64,000 bases of DNA from Imperialibacter sp. EC-SDR9. GTDB taxonomy: Bacteria > Bacteroidota > Bacteroidia > Cytophagales > Cyclobacteriaceae. Of this stretch, positions 8,761-16,652 are shown one piece after another. The notes under the pieces are model-generated. The model was not told where the DNA came from. It saw only the letters and a program-made list of their open reading frames with translations, and ran no database searches. Each line of letters begins with the position of its first letter. Position 1 is the stretch's first letter. The position numbers were made by a program, and so were the translations under genes. The stretch covers positions 106,552 through 170,551 of the forward strand of contig NZ_LR701585.1 in the NCBI RefSeq assembly GCF_902498805.1, in the 5' to 3' direction.

Positions 8761-11700
8761 CTATTCGTATCGCAAGGCATGACTTGGATTCACCGTTACC
8801 GTTTTTAGTACGGCGAGCGTCACACTCAAGCTGGCGATAGCAAGGATAATGGCGATGGTGATGGCATAGGGAAGTAGGCCGATGGGCACTCTGTAGGCGA
8901 AACCCGCCAGCCATTCGTTCATGGTGAAATAGGCAACTGGCAAACCGAGTACGAAGGCAATGGCAATCAGCTTCAGGAAGCTGAAATTTTCCTGCCAAAG
9001 TAGGTTGCCAACAGAAGCTCCGAGGATCTTTCTTACGCCCATTTCCTTGGTGCGCTGCACCATCATCAAATAGGCCAGACCAACAAGTCCCATGGCGGCA
9101 AGTAACAAGGCAATGCCTGCAAAGAGATTAAATACCCTGAGTGCCTGTTTTTCTGCCGTGTAGAGTTGCTGGTTCTTCTGATCCATAAAATACGCTTCAT
9201 AGCCAAATTTTTGGTCAAAGCCTGTGTAAATCTTGCCAATCTCGGCAACAGCCTGCTGGATATTTCCGCCATTTAGTTTTACAAGCAGAAAGTTAAGTTC
9301 GTCGTAATCGATAGTGATCAACAGGGGCTGAATGGGCACATGCAGCGACTGAAAATGAAAGTCTTTTACGATGCCAACCACGATACCGTCAAGCACAGCA
9401 TCCTCGTCATCCCAAAGGAGTCGGCTACCCAGAGGGTCGGCCAGACCAAGGCCTTTTGCTGCAGTTTCATTCAATATGTAAGACCTGCCAAGGGAGTCCA
9501 TGCCGTTCGACTTATCAAACCACCTTCCTGATACCAGTTCCAGGCCAAGTGGAGCTTTAGCATCGAAATCCATCCCCATTTCTGACACATCCACATTGAT
9601 GTCGGGTGCGCCAATTTGAAAGATGCCATTTTGATTGAATTGGGTGCCCGGAAGGTTGGATACCGCTCCCATGTCGATGACGCCGGGTACCTTGCTGATT
9701 TCATTTTTCATAGCCTCCAGGCTTTCCACCACATTTCTGCTTTTGAGTTCTACCACGAGCACCTGCTGATCGTCATAACCCAGGGGCACCTCCTCCATGT
9801 ATTTTACCTGCGACACCAGAATGGTGCTGCCAAAAATGAGAATGGCCGAGACAGAAAATTGAATCACTACCAGCGTCTTCCTTACCCAACTGCTTTTGGT
9901 ACCGGTCACAAATTTACCTTTTAATATTTCGCCGGCTTTGATTCGGGATACCGTGAGGGCCGGATACAGGCCAGCGATAGATCCGACAACAACCACTACT
10001 AAAAGGCCAAGAAGTGTATTGAGCGTGGTGAACAGATCACTGTAAACGAATGGCTTTCCGGTTAGATTTTTGAAGCCGTCGAAAGCCAGCAAGGCCAGCA
10101 AATAGGCCAAGCCTAAGGATAGTAAACAGGTGAAAATGCCTTCGGATAGAAACTGCCAGGAGATACCCGTTCTATTGGCTCCGAGTGTTCTTCGCACGCC
10201 TACCTCTTTGGTCCTTTCGAAAGCCCTGGCCGTGGAGAGGTTGATAAAATTAATAGAAGCGATAGCCAGGATAAAGGCAATGGCTGCAAAAAGGATGTAA
10301 ACGTAAACAACATTGCCATTGGCTTCCAGTTCCCAGCGGATATGCGACTTGAGATGGATGTCAGTGATGGGCTGCAGGTCGAACCTAACTTCACCACTTT
10401 CAAAGCCAGCGTACCACTGGTCGCTGATATGACCATTGCGATGCATCCACTCTGGGATTTTCTGTTGCAGTGCCAGGGCATCAGCTCCAGGCTGCAGCTT
10501 TAAATAGTTGAAATGGCCGTAGTCGTCCCATTGAAACCAGGAGTCCGTTGGATCCATGTATTTCAAAGTGACATAGGAGATGATGAAATTAGGGTGAAAG
10601 TGTGAAGTAACCGGCGCATCTTCCATGATACCTGTGATCATAACTGGGTGGCCTTCGGCATCTACTTCAAGCACTTTTCCGAGGGGATTCTCGTCGCCAA
10701 AGTACTTTTTGGCCATCGAAGACGAGATGATCATGCCGCCTATTTCTTTCAGTGCAGCATCAGGGTTGCCCACCAATAGTTTAAAGTCAAAAACCCTGAA
10801 GAAAGTGCTGTCGGCAGCATAGCCATCAGGCTCCCGAAACATGACGTCTTTCTCGGGGTTTCGGATATACATCGACTGCTTGGTTAGTCCCGGCCCATAA
10901 AGAGGGGTTAGGGAAACTGCCGCTTCCACTTCAGGAAACTCTTTCACCATCTCCTGTGCCATGGGGTGAGGCGTGCGGGTTTGCGGATTGCTCGACATGA
11001 AAGCGATCCGGTATATGTCCTCGGCCCTTTGATGAAATCTGTCGTACGACAGTTCATGCTGGATGTAAATGAAAATGAGCATGGCGCTGGCCATTCCTAT
11101 GACCAGTCCTGACATGTTGATGAAGGTAAAGACCTTCTTTCTTGCCAGGTTTCTAAAGTAAACTTTGATGAAGTTGTTGAGCATGATACCTGTGATTTGT
11201 AGTGAACCAAAAGTACCCTGTGTAACGTGGTTTTGAGGTATGTCGACCTCATGTCGGCGTTCGAGATCATCATGTCGAACGTCCCGGTCTCTGTATTGCG
11301 AAGGAGTGAGGCCGGTAAATTTCTTGAAAACGGTGTTGAAGGAAGACTTCGACATGTAGCCGACCATCTCACCTATCTCCTCAATTTTCAGCGCTTTGTT
11401 ATCCTCTTTACGAAACAGCTTTTTAGCTTCCAACACCCTGTGGTACGCCATCAGGTCAAAGAAACTCATACCCTTGGTTTCGTTAATTACCTGCGAGAGC
11501 TGGTGCGGCGATGCAAACACTTTTTTGGCCAGTCCGGCTAAGGAGGCATTGGGCTCCAGGGCATATTTCTTTTCCGTCAGCTGGTGATCCAGTGCATTCA
11601 TGATCCTGTATTTCTCAGGCTGATCGAGAGACGAGCTGACGTATTTTTGTTCGCTTTTCAGAGGCTCATGGGCATCCGGGCCTGAAAAGTACCAGGCCGA

Positions 11701-12282
11701 TTGAGTGGAGAGCGCAAAAGCGCAGATGATGAACAGTATTTGTGGGGATACCGCCGGCCAGATTTCCCATAGAACTACCGATATAATCATGGCGGCCATC
11801 ATCAGGAAGAAGAACTTCAGCCAGATTACCTTCTTGCTGCCGGAGCCAGGTGTGTCGATGCCTTTGAGTCTGGAATAAAATAAATAGGTTTTAATAAGAG
11901 CGTAAGATTCCCACGTCAAATAGATAGCAGCCACTGGCCCGGCGACTGAAGGAACAAAGTAAACGATAATGCCTATCAATACTGGAGGCAGCAGTTGCAG
12001 GAAGTACGCCTTGGTAATTGGCTTTTCAAAAAAGCTCAGTAGCAAGCCCCTGAAAAGAAATGGAGCTGGCAAAACCAGGTACGTGTTAAATTCCGGGAGG
12101 TAATAGAAGATTAAACTTAGGGCTGTTACCCAAACCCAGGCGTAAGTGAGCCATTGGGCGTAGGGGATAACTCTCTTTCTCAGAGCGCCAAAGGCAAGCA
12201 TCGTCATTTGCCCAATGGCGATCAGTAGAACAATTTCGGAGTATCCTAAGTTTGGCATTTTCTCGTAGTGAATAGCATGCAT
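8761..12282 (-). CDS. Fusion: 7TM-AraC regulator joined to FtsX/MacB-like permease
   Basis: A single 1173-aa frame joining two proteins. Residues 1-200 (numbered from ATG 12282) form about seven membrane helices. Residues 225-332 are an AraC-type double HTH (LAGLAKKVFASPHQLSQVIN and EEIGEMVGYMSKSSFNTVFKK, ending FTGLTPSQYR). A hydrophilic 35-residue linker follows, then from residue 367 a complete 807-aa FtsX/MacB-like permease beginning MLNNFIKVYFRNLARKK, with two periplasmic MacB-like domains and two FtsX cores (GVRRTLGANRTGISWQF and GVRKILGASVGNLLWQE). Both parts are normally separate genes. Linker DNA carries a short inverted repeat and looks like former intergenic sequence. No ATPase gene is adjacent. 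The start is uncertain: ATG 12258 and GTG 12309 are alternatives. Confidence 0.85.
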   Translation of the reverse strand: MHAIHYEKMPNLGYSEIVLLIAIGQMTMLAFGALRKRVIPYAQWLTYAWVWVTALSLIFYYLPEFNTYLVLPAPFLFRGLLLSFFEKPITKAYFLQLLPPVLIGIIVYFVPSVAGPVAAIYLTWESYALIKTYLFYSRLKGIDTPGSGSKKVIWLKFFFLMMAAMIISVVLWEIWPAVSPQILFIICAFALSTQSAWYFSGPDAHEPLKSEQKYVSSSLDQPEKYRIMNALDHQLTEKKYALEPNASLAGLAKKVFASPHQLSQVINETKGMSFFDLMAYHRVLEAKKLFRKEDNKALKIEEIGEMVGYMSKSSFNTVFKKFTGLTPSQYRDRDVRHDDLERRHEVDIPQNHVTQGTFGSLQITGIMLNNFIKVYFRNLARKKVFTFINMSGLVIGMASAMLIFIYIQHELSYDRFHQRAEDIYRIAFMSSNPQTRTPHPMAQEMVKEFPEVEAAVSLTPLYGPGLTKQSMYIRNPEKDVMFREPDGYAADSTFFRVFDFKLLVGNPDAALKEIGGMIISSSMAKKYFGDENPLGKVLEVDAEGHPVMITGIMEDAPVTSHFHPNFIISYVTLKYMDPTDSWFQWDDYGHFNYLKLQPGADALALQQKIPEWMHRNGHISDQWYAGFESGEVRFDLQPITDIHLKSHIRWELEANGNVVYVYILFAAIAFILAIASINFINLSTARAFERTKEVGVRRTLGANRTGISWQFLSEGIFTCLLSLGLAYLLALLAFDGFKNLTGKPFVYSDLFTTLNTLLGLLVVVVVGSIAGLYPALTVSRIKAGEILKGKFVTGTKSSWVRKTLVVIQFSVSAILIFGSTILVSQVKYMEEVPLGYDDQQVLVVELKSRNVVESLEAMKNEISKVPGVIDMGAVSNLPGTQFNQNGIFQIGAPDINVDVSEMGMDFDAKAPLGLELVSGRWFDKSNGMDSLGRSYILNETAAKGLGLADPLGSRLLWDDEDAVLDGIVVGIVKDFHFQSLHVPIQPLLITIDYDELNFLLVKLNGGNIQQAVAEIGKIYTGFDQKFGYEAYFMDQKNQQLYTAEKQALRVFNLFAGIALLLAAMGLVGLAYLMMVQRTKEMGVRKILGASVGNLLWQENFSFLKLIAIAFVLGLPVAYFTMNEWLAGFAYRVPIGLLPYAITIAIILAIASLSVTLAVLKTVTVNPSHALRYE

Positions 12283-12321
12283 GCGAAGGAAGGTAAATTT
12301 AACCTTCACACACCATATTAT

Positions 12322-12993
12322 CTATTCCTTACTTTTATTAAGAAACTCGTCAAAGGGCTGCAATACTCTGAAGACTTGTGCAGCATGATCCAAAAAATCG
12401 CCCGCAACAACCTGGCCGTCGCCCGGCTTATGGGTAGCCAAAAAGCTCTTTTGCCTCAAAAGTGCTATTTCCGGGTGGTCAGCATCATAGCCCTTGGGTG
12501 TCGTTTTCAGACTTTCGCCTTCAATCTGACCAAAAGTGGCTTTGAAGTCTTTGCTGTCAAGTATTTTATGCAGCTCAGCTCCGTTATAATCTATCTCCTG
12601 CCTGATGCTCTTCAGCCAGTCTTTCTCCGGCAGGTAGGCACCACCGGCAAGCATTGAACCGCCTGGTTCCAAATGGATATAATAACCAGCCCTGGTATGG
12701 ATCTCAGACCTTTTAGCAGCAGCCGTCACATGGGCACCAAAGTGCGTTTTGTAGGGCGACTTGTCTTTGGAAAAGCGCACATCCCGGTAAATGCGGAAGA
12801 CACAGTCTTTGGCTTTGTGGTGGCCGATGGCGGGGTCAAACTCGACAATTTTTGCAATAAGGGCATCGATGAAAACTTCAAATTCGGCTTTTGCGGCTTC
12901 ATACCTTTTCTTATTTTCTGTGAACCACTCCCGGTTATTGTTCTCCTTGAGTTCTTTAAGGAATTGAAAAGTGGATTTGGATATCCCTGGCAT
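12322..12993 (-). CDS. DUF2461 family protein
   Basis: 223-aa cytoplasmic protein of the DUF2461 (TIGR02453) family, function unknown. Recognised by the N-terminal STFQFLKELKENNNREWF, the central FRIYRDVRFSKDKSPYKTHF and the glycine-rich YYIHLEPGGSMLAGGAYLP. Length is normal for the family. It lies between the fusion permease gene and a TonB-domain gene on the same strand without obvious operon spacing. Confidence 0.9.
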   Translation of the reverse strand: MPGISKSTFQFLKELKENNNREWFTENKKRYEAAKAEFEVFIDALIAKIVEFDPAIGHHKAKDCVFRIYRDVRFSKDKSPYKTHFGAHVTAAAKRSEIHTRAGYYIHLEPGGSMLAGGAYLPEKDWLKSIRQEIDYNGAELHKILDSKDFKATFGQIEGESLKTTPKGYDADHPEIALLRQKSFLATHKPGDGQVVAGDFLDHAAQVFRVLQPFDEFLNKSKE

Positions 12994-13070
12994 AGCGATC
13001 AGCTTAGTTAGATTGAATAGATAAATCTACTTAATGCTTCTGAAAGAGAGAACTCACAGGCGGCTTAATT

Positions 13071-13790
13071 CTAATTGGTGTTCTTTACCTTTAGTGCCCG
13101 GTAGTAGTCTCTGATGTTGAAGGAAACTGGCAACACCATTCTTACAAACACTGGTTGTCCGTTTTGCTTGCCAGGAGTCCATTTAGGGCCCTCTTTGATA
13201 AGCCTGATTGCCTCCTCGTTGCAGGTCTTGCACAATCCACGTTGCACCTTGATCCCATCAACGCTCCCGTCTTTGTTGACCACAAACTGCAGGAATACCT
13301 TTCCTTCTTTCTTCTGCTGAAGTGCGTCGGGCGGGTAGTTCATGTTTTGCTCCAGGTAGGTAGTGTAATTTTTCATGCCACCTACAGGCTCCGGGTTTTT
13401 GTCAACTATAGAATACACTTTCAGATCCACACCACCTTCCATTACTTGTTCGCCCCATTCGCCCAAACTCGCCTCGTACACCTTTTTTGAGGCTTGCATC
13501 AGCGAATCCTTTTTTGTGGGTTCTGGCGTTTCCCGGGAAAGACTTTCCAGGCTTTTGCTCACTGCATAGTAGAGCTGGTTGTTAGTAAAGTAGTTGTTGG
13601 AGACAATGGAATCGAACATGGCGACTACCTGCTGCCATTTGCCTTGCTTGAAGGACGTTACAGCAGAATCGATATGTCCACCGGTCAGGCTTGGGTTCTT
13701 GACGTCATCGGGGTAGGGATTCCCCGGTTTTTGTGCCGAAGCAAACAATGGGATAGAGGTGATAGCGAGGAAGTATAAAACTTTCAACAT
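13071..13790 (-). CDS. TonB C-terminal domain (energy transducer-like) protein
   Basis: 239 aa with a signal peptide (LYFLAITSIPLFASAQ), a helical TPR-like stretch around residues 45-110, and a TonB C-terminal domain at about 140-230 (YPPDALQQKKEGKVFLQFVVNKDGSVDGIKV ... ILIKEGPKWTPGKQNGQPV in outline). There is no N-terminal membrane anchor with a Pro-rich spanning region, so it is probably a periplasmic protein with a TonB-type domain and not a classic ExbBD-coupled TonB. Start ATG 13790. Confidence 0.8.
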   Translation of the reverse strand: MLKVLYFLAITSIPLFASAQKPGNPYPDDVKNPSLTGGHIDSAVTSFKQGKWQQVVAMFDSIVSNNYFTNNQLYYAVSKSLESLSRETPEPTKKDSLMQASKKVYEASLGEWGEQVMEGGVDLKVYSIVDKNPEPVGGMKNYTTYLEQNMNYPPDALQQKKEGKVFLQFVVNKDGSVDGIKVQRGLCKTCNEEAIRLIKEGPKWTPGKQNGQPVFVRMVLPVSFNIRDYYRALKVKNTN

Positions 13791-13974
13791 GAGTTTTCGA
13801 AGGTAAAAAAAGAGAATGACTCTACCATCTTCGGAAGAGACGGCTGGTGATGTTCACCTGTCAGGAGGTGATATTTGAATTTGCCCGATCATGATAAAAA
13901 ATTGAGATGAAAGCTTTTACGTAGTGATTCTGAGAAGGTTTGAAAATGCTGCGATAAATCAGGGTGTTGATTGT

Positions 13975-14406
13975 TTACCAATCGTTAAACTCCTTATTAC
14001 CATAGTCCAGCGCTAGTTTCATATACTTTTTCACTTCATCATTGATGTCATCTTTGTGCATCAGCCGCAGGTAGTGCTGATAAATCTCGATTCCCGGCAC
14101 CTCGCCAATGCGATGGAAGCAAAGGTTGTCTTCGTATTTTCTGGGCAGGGTGAGGGCTACGTCAATAAACTCTTTGCCCACTCTGGGGATGTAGCCAAAT
14201 CGGATTTTAGCTCCAAACCCAATCTGCGTTTTAGCTGGATGCACCTCAAAGTCACCTATCTGCTTGTATTGGTCTATGAAGTAATAAAACAGCTCTGCTA
14301 TTTCAGGCTTTCGCCGTTCCAGAAAACTCTCCAGCGTGCGGTCGTTGCAGGAATGATATTGATTTTCTCGGGAGAAGCTATGGTTGCATAAGGGGCAAAT
14401 CCACAT
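13975..14406 (-). CDS. DUF5655 protein with N-terminal zinc ribbon
   Basis: 143 aa. The N-terminus has CPLCNHSF and HSC, a small zinc-binding knuckle (WICPLCNHSFSRENQYHSC). The rest matches the DUF5655 domain: RKPEIAELFYYFID, the strand VHPAKTQIGFGAKIRFGYI and VALTLPRKYED. The domain is related to proteins that bind or process DNA/RNA but has no established function. It sits 11 bp downstream of the PhnA-like gene, so the two are probably co-transcribed. Confidence 0.75.
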   Translation of the reverse strand: MWICPLCNHSFSRENQYHSCNDRTLESFLERRKPEIAELFYYFIDQYKQIGDFEVHPAKTQIGFGAKIRFGYIPRVGKEFIDVALTLPRKYEDNLCFHRIGEVPGIEIYQHYLRLMHKDDINDEVKKYMKLALDYGNKEFNDW

Positions 14407-14417
14407 TTTAGCAACAG

Positions 14418-14993
14418 CTAAGATTTCTTTAAGAACTTTGTGAGCAGCACTAGCTGCTGACCGTTCACTTTGCCTTCAATTTGCTCTGCATTGTCGGCAA
14501 CGAGTGAAATGTTTCGGACCGCTGCACCACGCTTGGCTGTAAAGCCGCCACCTTTCACATCCAGGTCTTTGATGAGTACAACAGTATCGCCATTAGCCAA
14601 GGTTACCCCATTACTGTCTTTATGTACGATAGCCACTTCACCGTCTTGTAACAAGGTGGCTTGCGCCCATTTCAGCTCAGATTCCTCCATGTACATCATG
14701 TCGAGCAGGTCTTGGGGCCAGCCTTCAGCCCGCAGACCATGAAGCAGTCGGTAGGCTTGTACTTTTACGGCTGATACTTCGCTCCAGATGGTGCCGTTTA
14801 GGCAGCGCCAGTGATTGGGGTCGGCCGTTTCATTTTCGTTGAGTTGGGCGTCGCATTTACCACACACCAGAATGCTGTTATCGATGGTTTCATTCTCGCC
14901 TGGTGATACAAGAAAAGCAGACAGGCTTTCGGTGGCTTTGCAAAGCTCACACTGTGATTGGCTTCTTGCTTCAAGTTCGGATGTTACGCTCAT
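14418..14993 (-). CDS. PhnA-like zinc-ribbon protein
   Basis: 191-aa protein of the PhnA/YjdM family. An N-terminal zinc ribbon is formed by CELC and CGKC (about residues 15-48), and the C-terminal SH3-like PhnA domain has DSNGVTLANGDTVVLIKDLDVKGGGFTAKRG. Despite its name the family is not linked to phosphonate breakdown in most hosts; function unknown. Start ATG 14993. A repeat element lies just upstream (15076-15182). Confidence 0.88.
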   Translation of the reverse strand: MSVTSELEARSQSQCELCKATESLSAFLVSPGENETIDNSILVCGKCDAQLNENETADPNHWRCLNGTIWSEVSAVKVQAYRLLHGLRAEGWPQDLLDMMYMEESELKWAQATLLQDGEVAIVHKDSNGVTLANGDTVVLIKDLDVKGGGFTAKRGAAVRNISLVADNAEQIEGKVNGQQLVLLTKFLKKS

Positions 14994-15075
14994 GGTGATG
15001 GTTTAAGAGAGCGCAAAAATAAGGATTTTAAATGGAAGGAGGTAGCGCATAGATAACTGCAATTTCAATAAGAAC

Positions 15076-15182
15076 CGTCACCTCGAATCCCGAAGGAGAA
15101 CCGACGTAAAACGGGGTCTCCCTTAAGGAGAGCAGAGTCGGGCCAGGGAGACCTCTCCCTCCTGCGTCAGATCGAGGTGACG
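15076..15182. repeat. Palindromic intergenic element, about 107 bp
   Basis: Outer arms are perfect 11-bp inverted repeats: CGTCACCTCGA (15076-15086) and TCGAGGTGACG (15172-15182). Inside is a second 9-bp inverted pair, GGTCTCCCT (15115-15123) and AGGGAGACC (15145-15153). The whole can fold as a long cruciform. It has no coding capacity and resembles the 'CGTCACCTCGA...' extragenic palindromes that are repeated in many Bacteroidota genomes. It lies between the FKBP and PhnA-like genes. Confidence 0.75.
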
Positions 15183-15205
15183 TTACTTAATAATGATATT
15201 GTTCG

Positions 15206-15685
15206 TCAATGATGGTGTCCACCCGGGCCATGCACGTGGCCGTGGGCAAGTTCGTCTTTGCTCGCATCACGCACGTCGAGCACCTCTACCGAAAAGTTGA
15301 GATCAACACCTGCCAGGGCGTGGTTGCCGTCGATGGTAATGCCGTCCATTTCTACTTTGGTAACGGTCACCACTTGCTGCCCGTTTTTAGTGCCTGCATT
15401 GAACTGCATGCCCACTTCCACTTTTTGGTCGCCGAATGCTGAGCGTGGCATCTTCTGAATCATTCGATCGTCACGAACGCCATAGCCTTTCTCAGGGCTC
15501 ACTTTAATTTCTACTTTGTCTCCCTTTACTTTTCCATCCAGGCCTTCTTCCATGCCAGGAATCAGGTTCCCAATGCCATGAATGTATAGTAAGGGCTGAT
15601 CGCCAACGCTTGAGTCAAGCGTGGTGCCTTCGTTGTCTTTCAGGGTGTAGTGGATGGAAACCACTTTTTCTTTGCCGATTTTCAT
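15206..15685 (-). CDS. slyD: FKBP-type peptidyl-prolyl isomerase, SlyD-like
   Basis: 159-aa peptidyl-prolyl cis-trans isomerase and chaperone. The FKBP fold is split by an insert-in-flap domain as in SlyD: FKBP part LLYIHGIGNLIPGMEEGLDGK, then IF domain from about residues 68-125 (SPEKGYGVRDDRMIQ, VGMQFNAG), then DGNHALAGVDLNFSVEVLDVR. The C-terminus is histidine-rich (HGHVHGPGGHHH), a likely nickel or zinc-binding tail. I start at ATG 15685, where the fold begins; the open frame extends 8 codons further. Confidence 0.9.
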   Translation of the reverse strand: MKIGKEKVVSIHYTLKDNEGTTLDSSVGDQPLLYIHGIGNLIPGMEEGLDGKVKGDKVEIKVSPEKGYGVRDDRMIQKMPRSAFGDQKVEVGMQFNAGTKNGQQVVTVTKVEMDGITIDGNHALAGVDLNFSVEVLDVRDASKDELAHGHVHGPGGHHH

Positions 15686-15803
15686 TCGTTTATATTTTGT
15701 GTCGAACAATACTAAGGGAAAAAGGAGAGAAAAAGTTTAAGAAGTAGATTTTTTGACGACAGACCGGATAGTGACAACAGTTGTTTGTTAATCGGATAGT
15801 TGG

Positions 15804-16559
15804 TTAATATTTAGTCAGCGAATCGTAATAGTTGAAGAGGGCAACCAGACCTTCCCGGTTATTTTGAAGCCTTTTCTTTTTAGAGTATTGAAGAAGCTCA
15901 CTACGGTGACTGGGAAGCGTATGGATAAACTTCTTGAGTTTTTTGATTTCACTCAGTCCGGTATTTTCAGAGGTGTAATAAAAGCGTCGTTCAAAATCTT
16001 CTTGAAGAAATCCGGCCCCTGCCGGAGTGTTGCTTACTGGACTCAGGTAGCTGCTCCCAACTGGCACATAAAATGGCATCCTCTGGTTTGAGCTTGCCGC
16101 ATCCTGCAAAACGTCTGGGTCGGGTTTGTAGATTTCCTTTGTTAATAATTCGCTGCGACCTGATTTCAGGGATTCAAAAAAGCCAAATCTGGCCACTCCT
16201 TTGAACTCAAATGCTTCGGAAACGAATACCAGCTTTCCTATATGCACTTCACTCGCTCCGCTGGTGGGGCGGATATCAAACACTTCACCCTTACTCTTTA
16301 TTTCTATAGCGTCGTTGAGCTTATGGCATCTCATCATCAATGTGTCCGATACAAGGTCATCACCAATGAGGATCACTCCCTTTTTAAACTCATCATCAGG
16401 GTAATACAAGCCGGATATGGGCTGATTGGGTTTTCCTATTACTTTGTAGTAGGTGATATGACTTCTGTAGTCCACCACTCGTCGATTGGACGTGCCATCT
16501 GATTGTGCACAAGCGGCAGTTCCTATCCAAAGAAAAATCGAAATCATGAAGAGTTTCAT
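15804..16559 (-). CDS. Secreted protein of unknown function
   Basis: 251-aa exported protein. N-terminal signal MKLFMISIFLWIGTAACAQS with a likely signal peptidase I site after ACA. The mature part has no motif I recognise: a beta-rich first half (SHITYYKVIGKPNQPISG, VILIGDDLVSDTL) and a charged helical C-terminus rich in Lys and Arg. ATG 16559 is chosen because the upstream in-frame start is TTG. It is downstream of valS but separated by a terminator, so it probably has its own promoter. Confidence 0.7.
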   Translation of the reverse strand: MKLFMISIFLWIGTAACAQSDGTSNRRVVDYRSHITYYKVIGKPNQPISGLYYPDDEFKKGVILIGDDLVSDTLMMRCHKLNDAIEIKSKGEVFDIRPTSGASEVHIGKLVFVSEAFEFKGVARFGFFESLKSGRSELLTKEIYKPDPDVLQDAASSNQRMPFYVPVGSSYLSPVSNTPAGAGFLQEDFERRFYYTSENTGLSEIKKLKKFIHTLPSHRSELLQYSKKKRLQNNREGLVALFNYYDSLTKY

Positions 16560-16572
16560 GAGTAAAAGGTAC

Positions 16573-16600
16573 AAAAAAAACCGAGTGTCGCCACCCGGTT
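16573..16600 (-). terminator. Rho-independent terminator after valS
   Basis: Read on the minus strand: a 9-bp stem (AACCGGGTG / CACTCGGTT, one G-U pair) with a GCGA loop followed by eight T. It lies 53 bp after the valS stop and before the secreted-protein gene. Confidence 0.85.
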
Positions 16601-16652
16601 TCCATTATCATCTAAAGCCTCGACGCTTCATCTCAAATCAGCCATCTCAAAT

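Noticed and set aside
13857..13872. CACCTGTCAGGAGGTG hairpin in the 184-bp gap before the TonB-domain gene
   Set aside because: Only a 5-bp stem and no T-run; no function can be supported.
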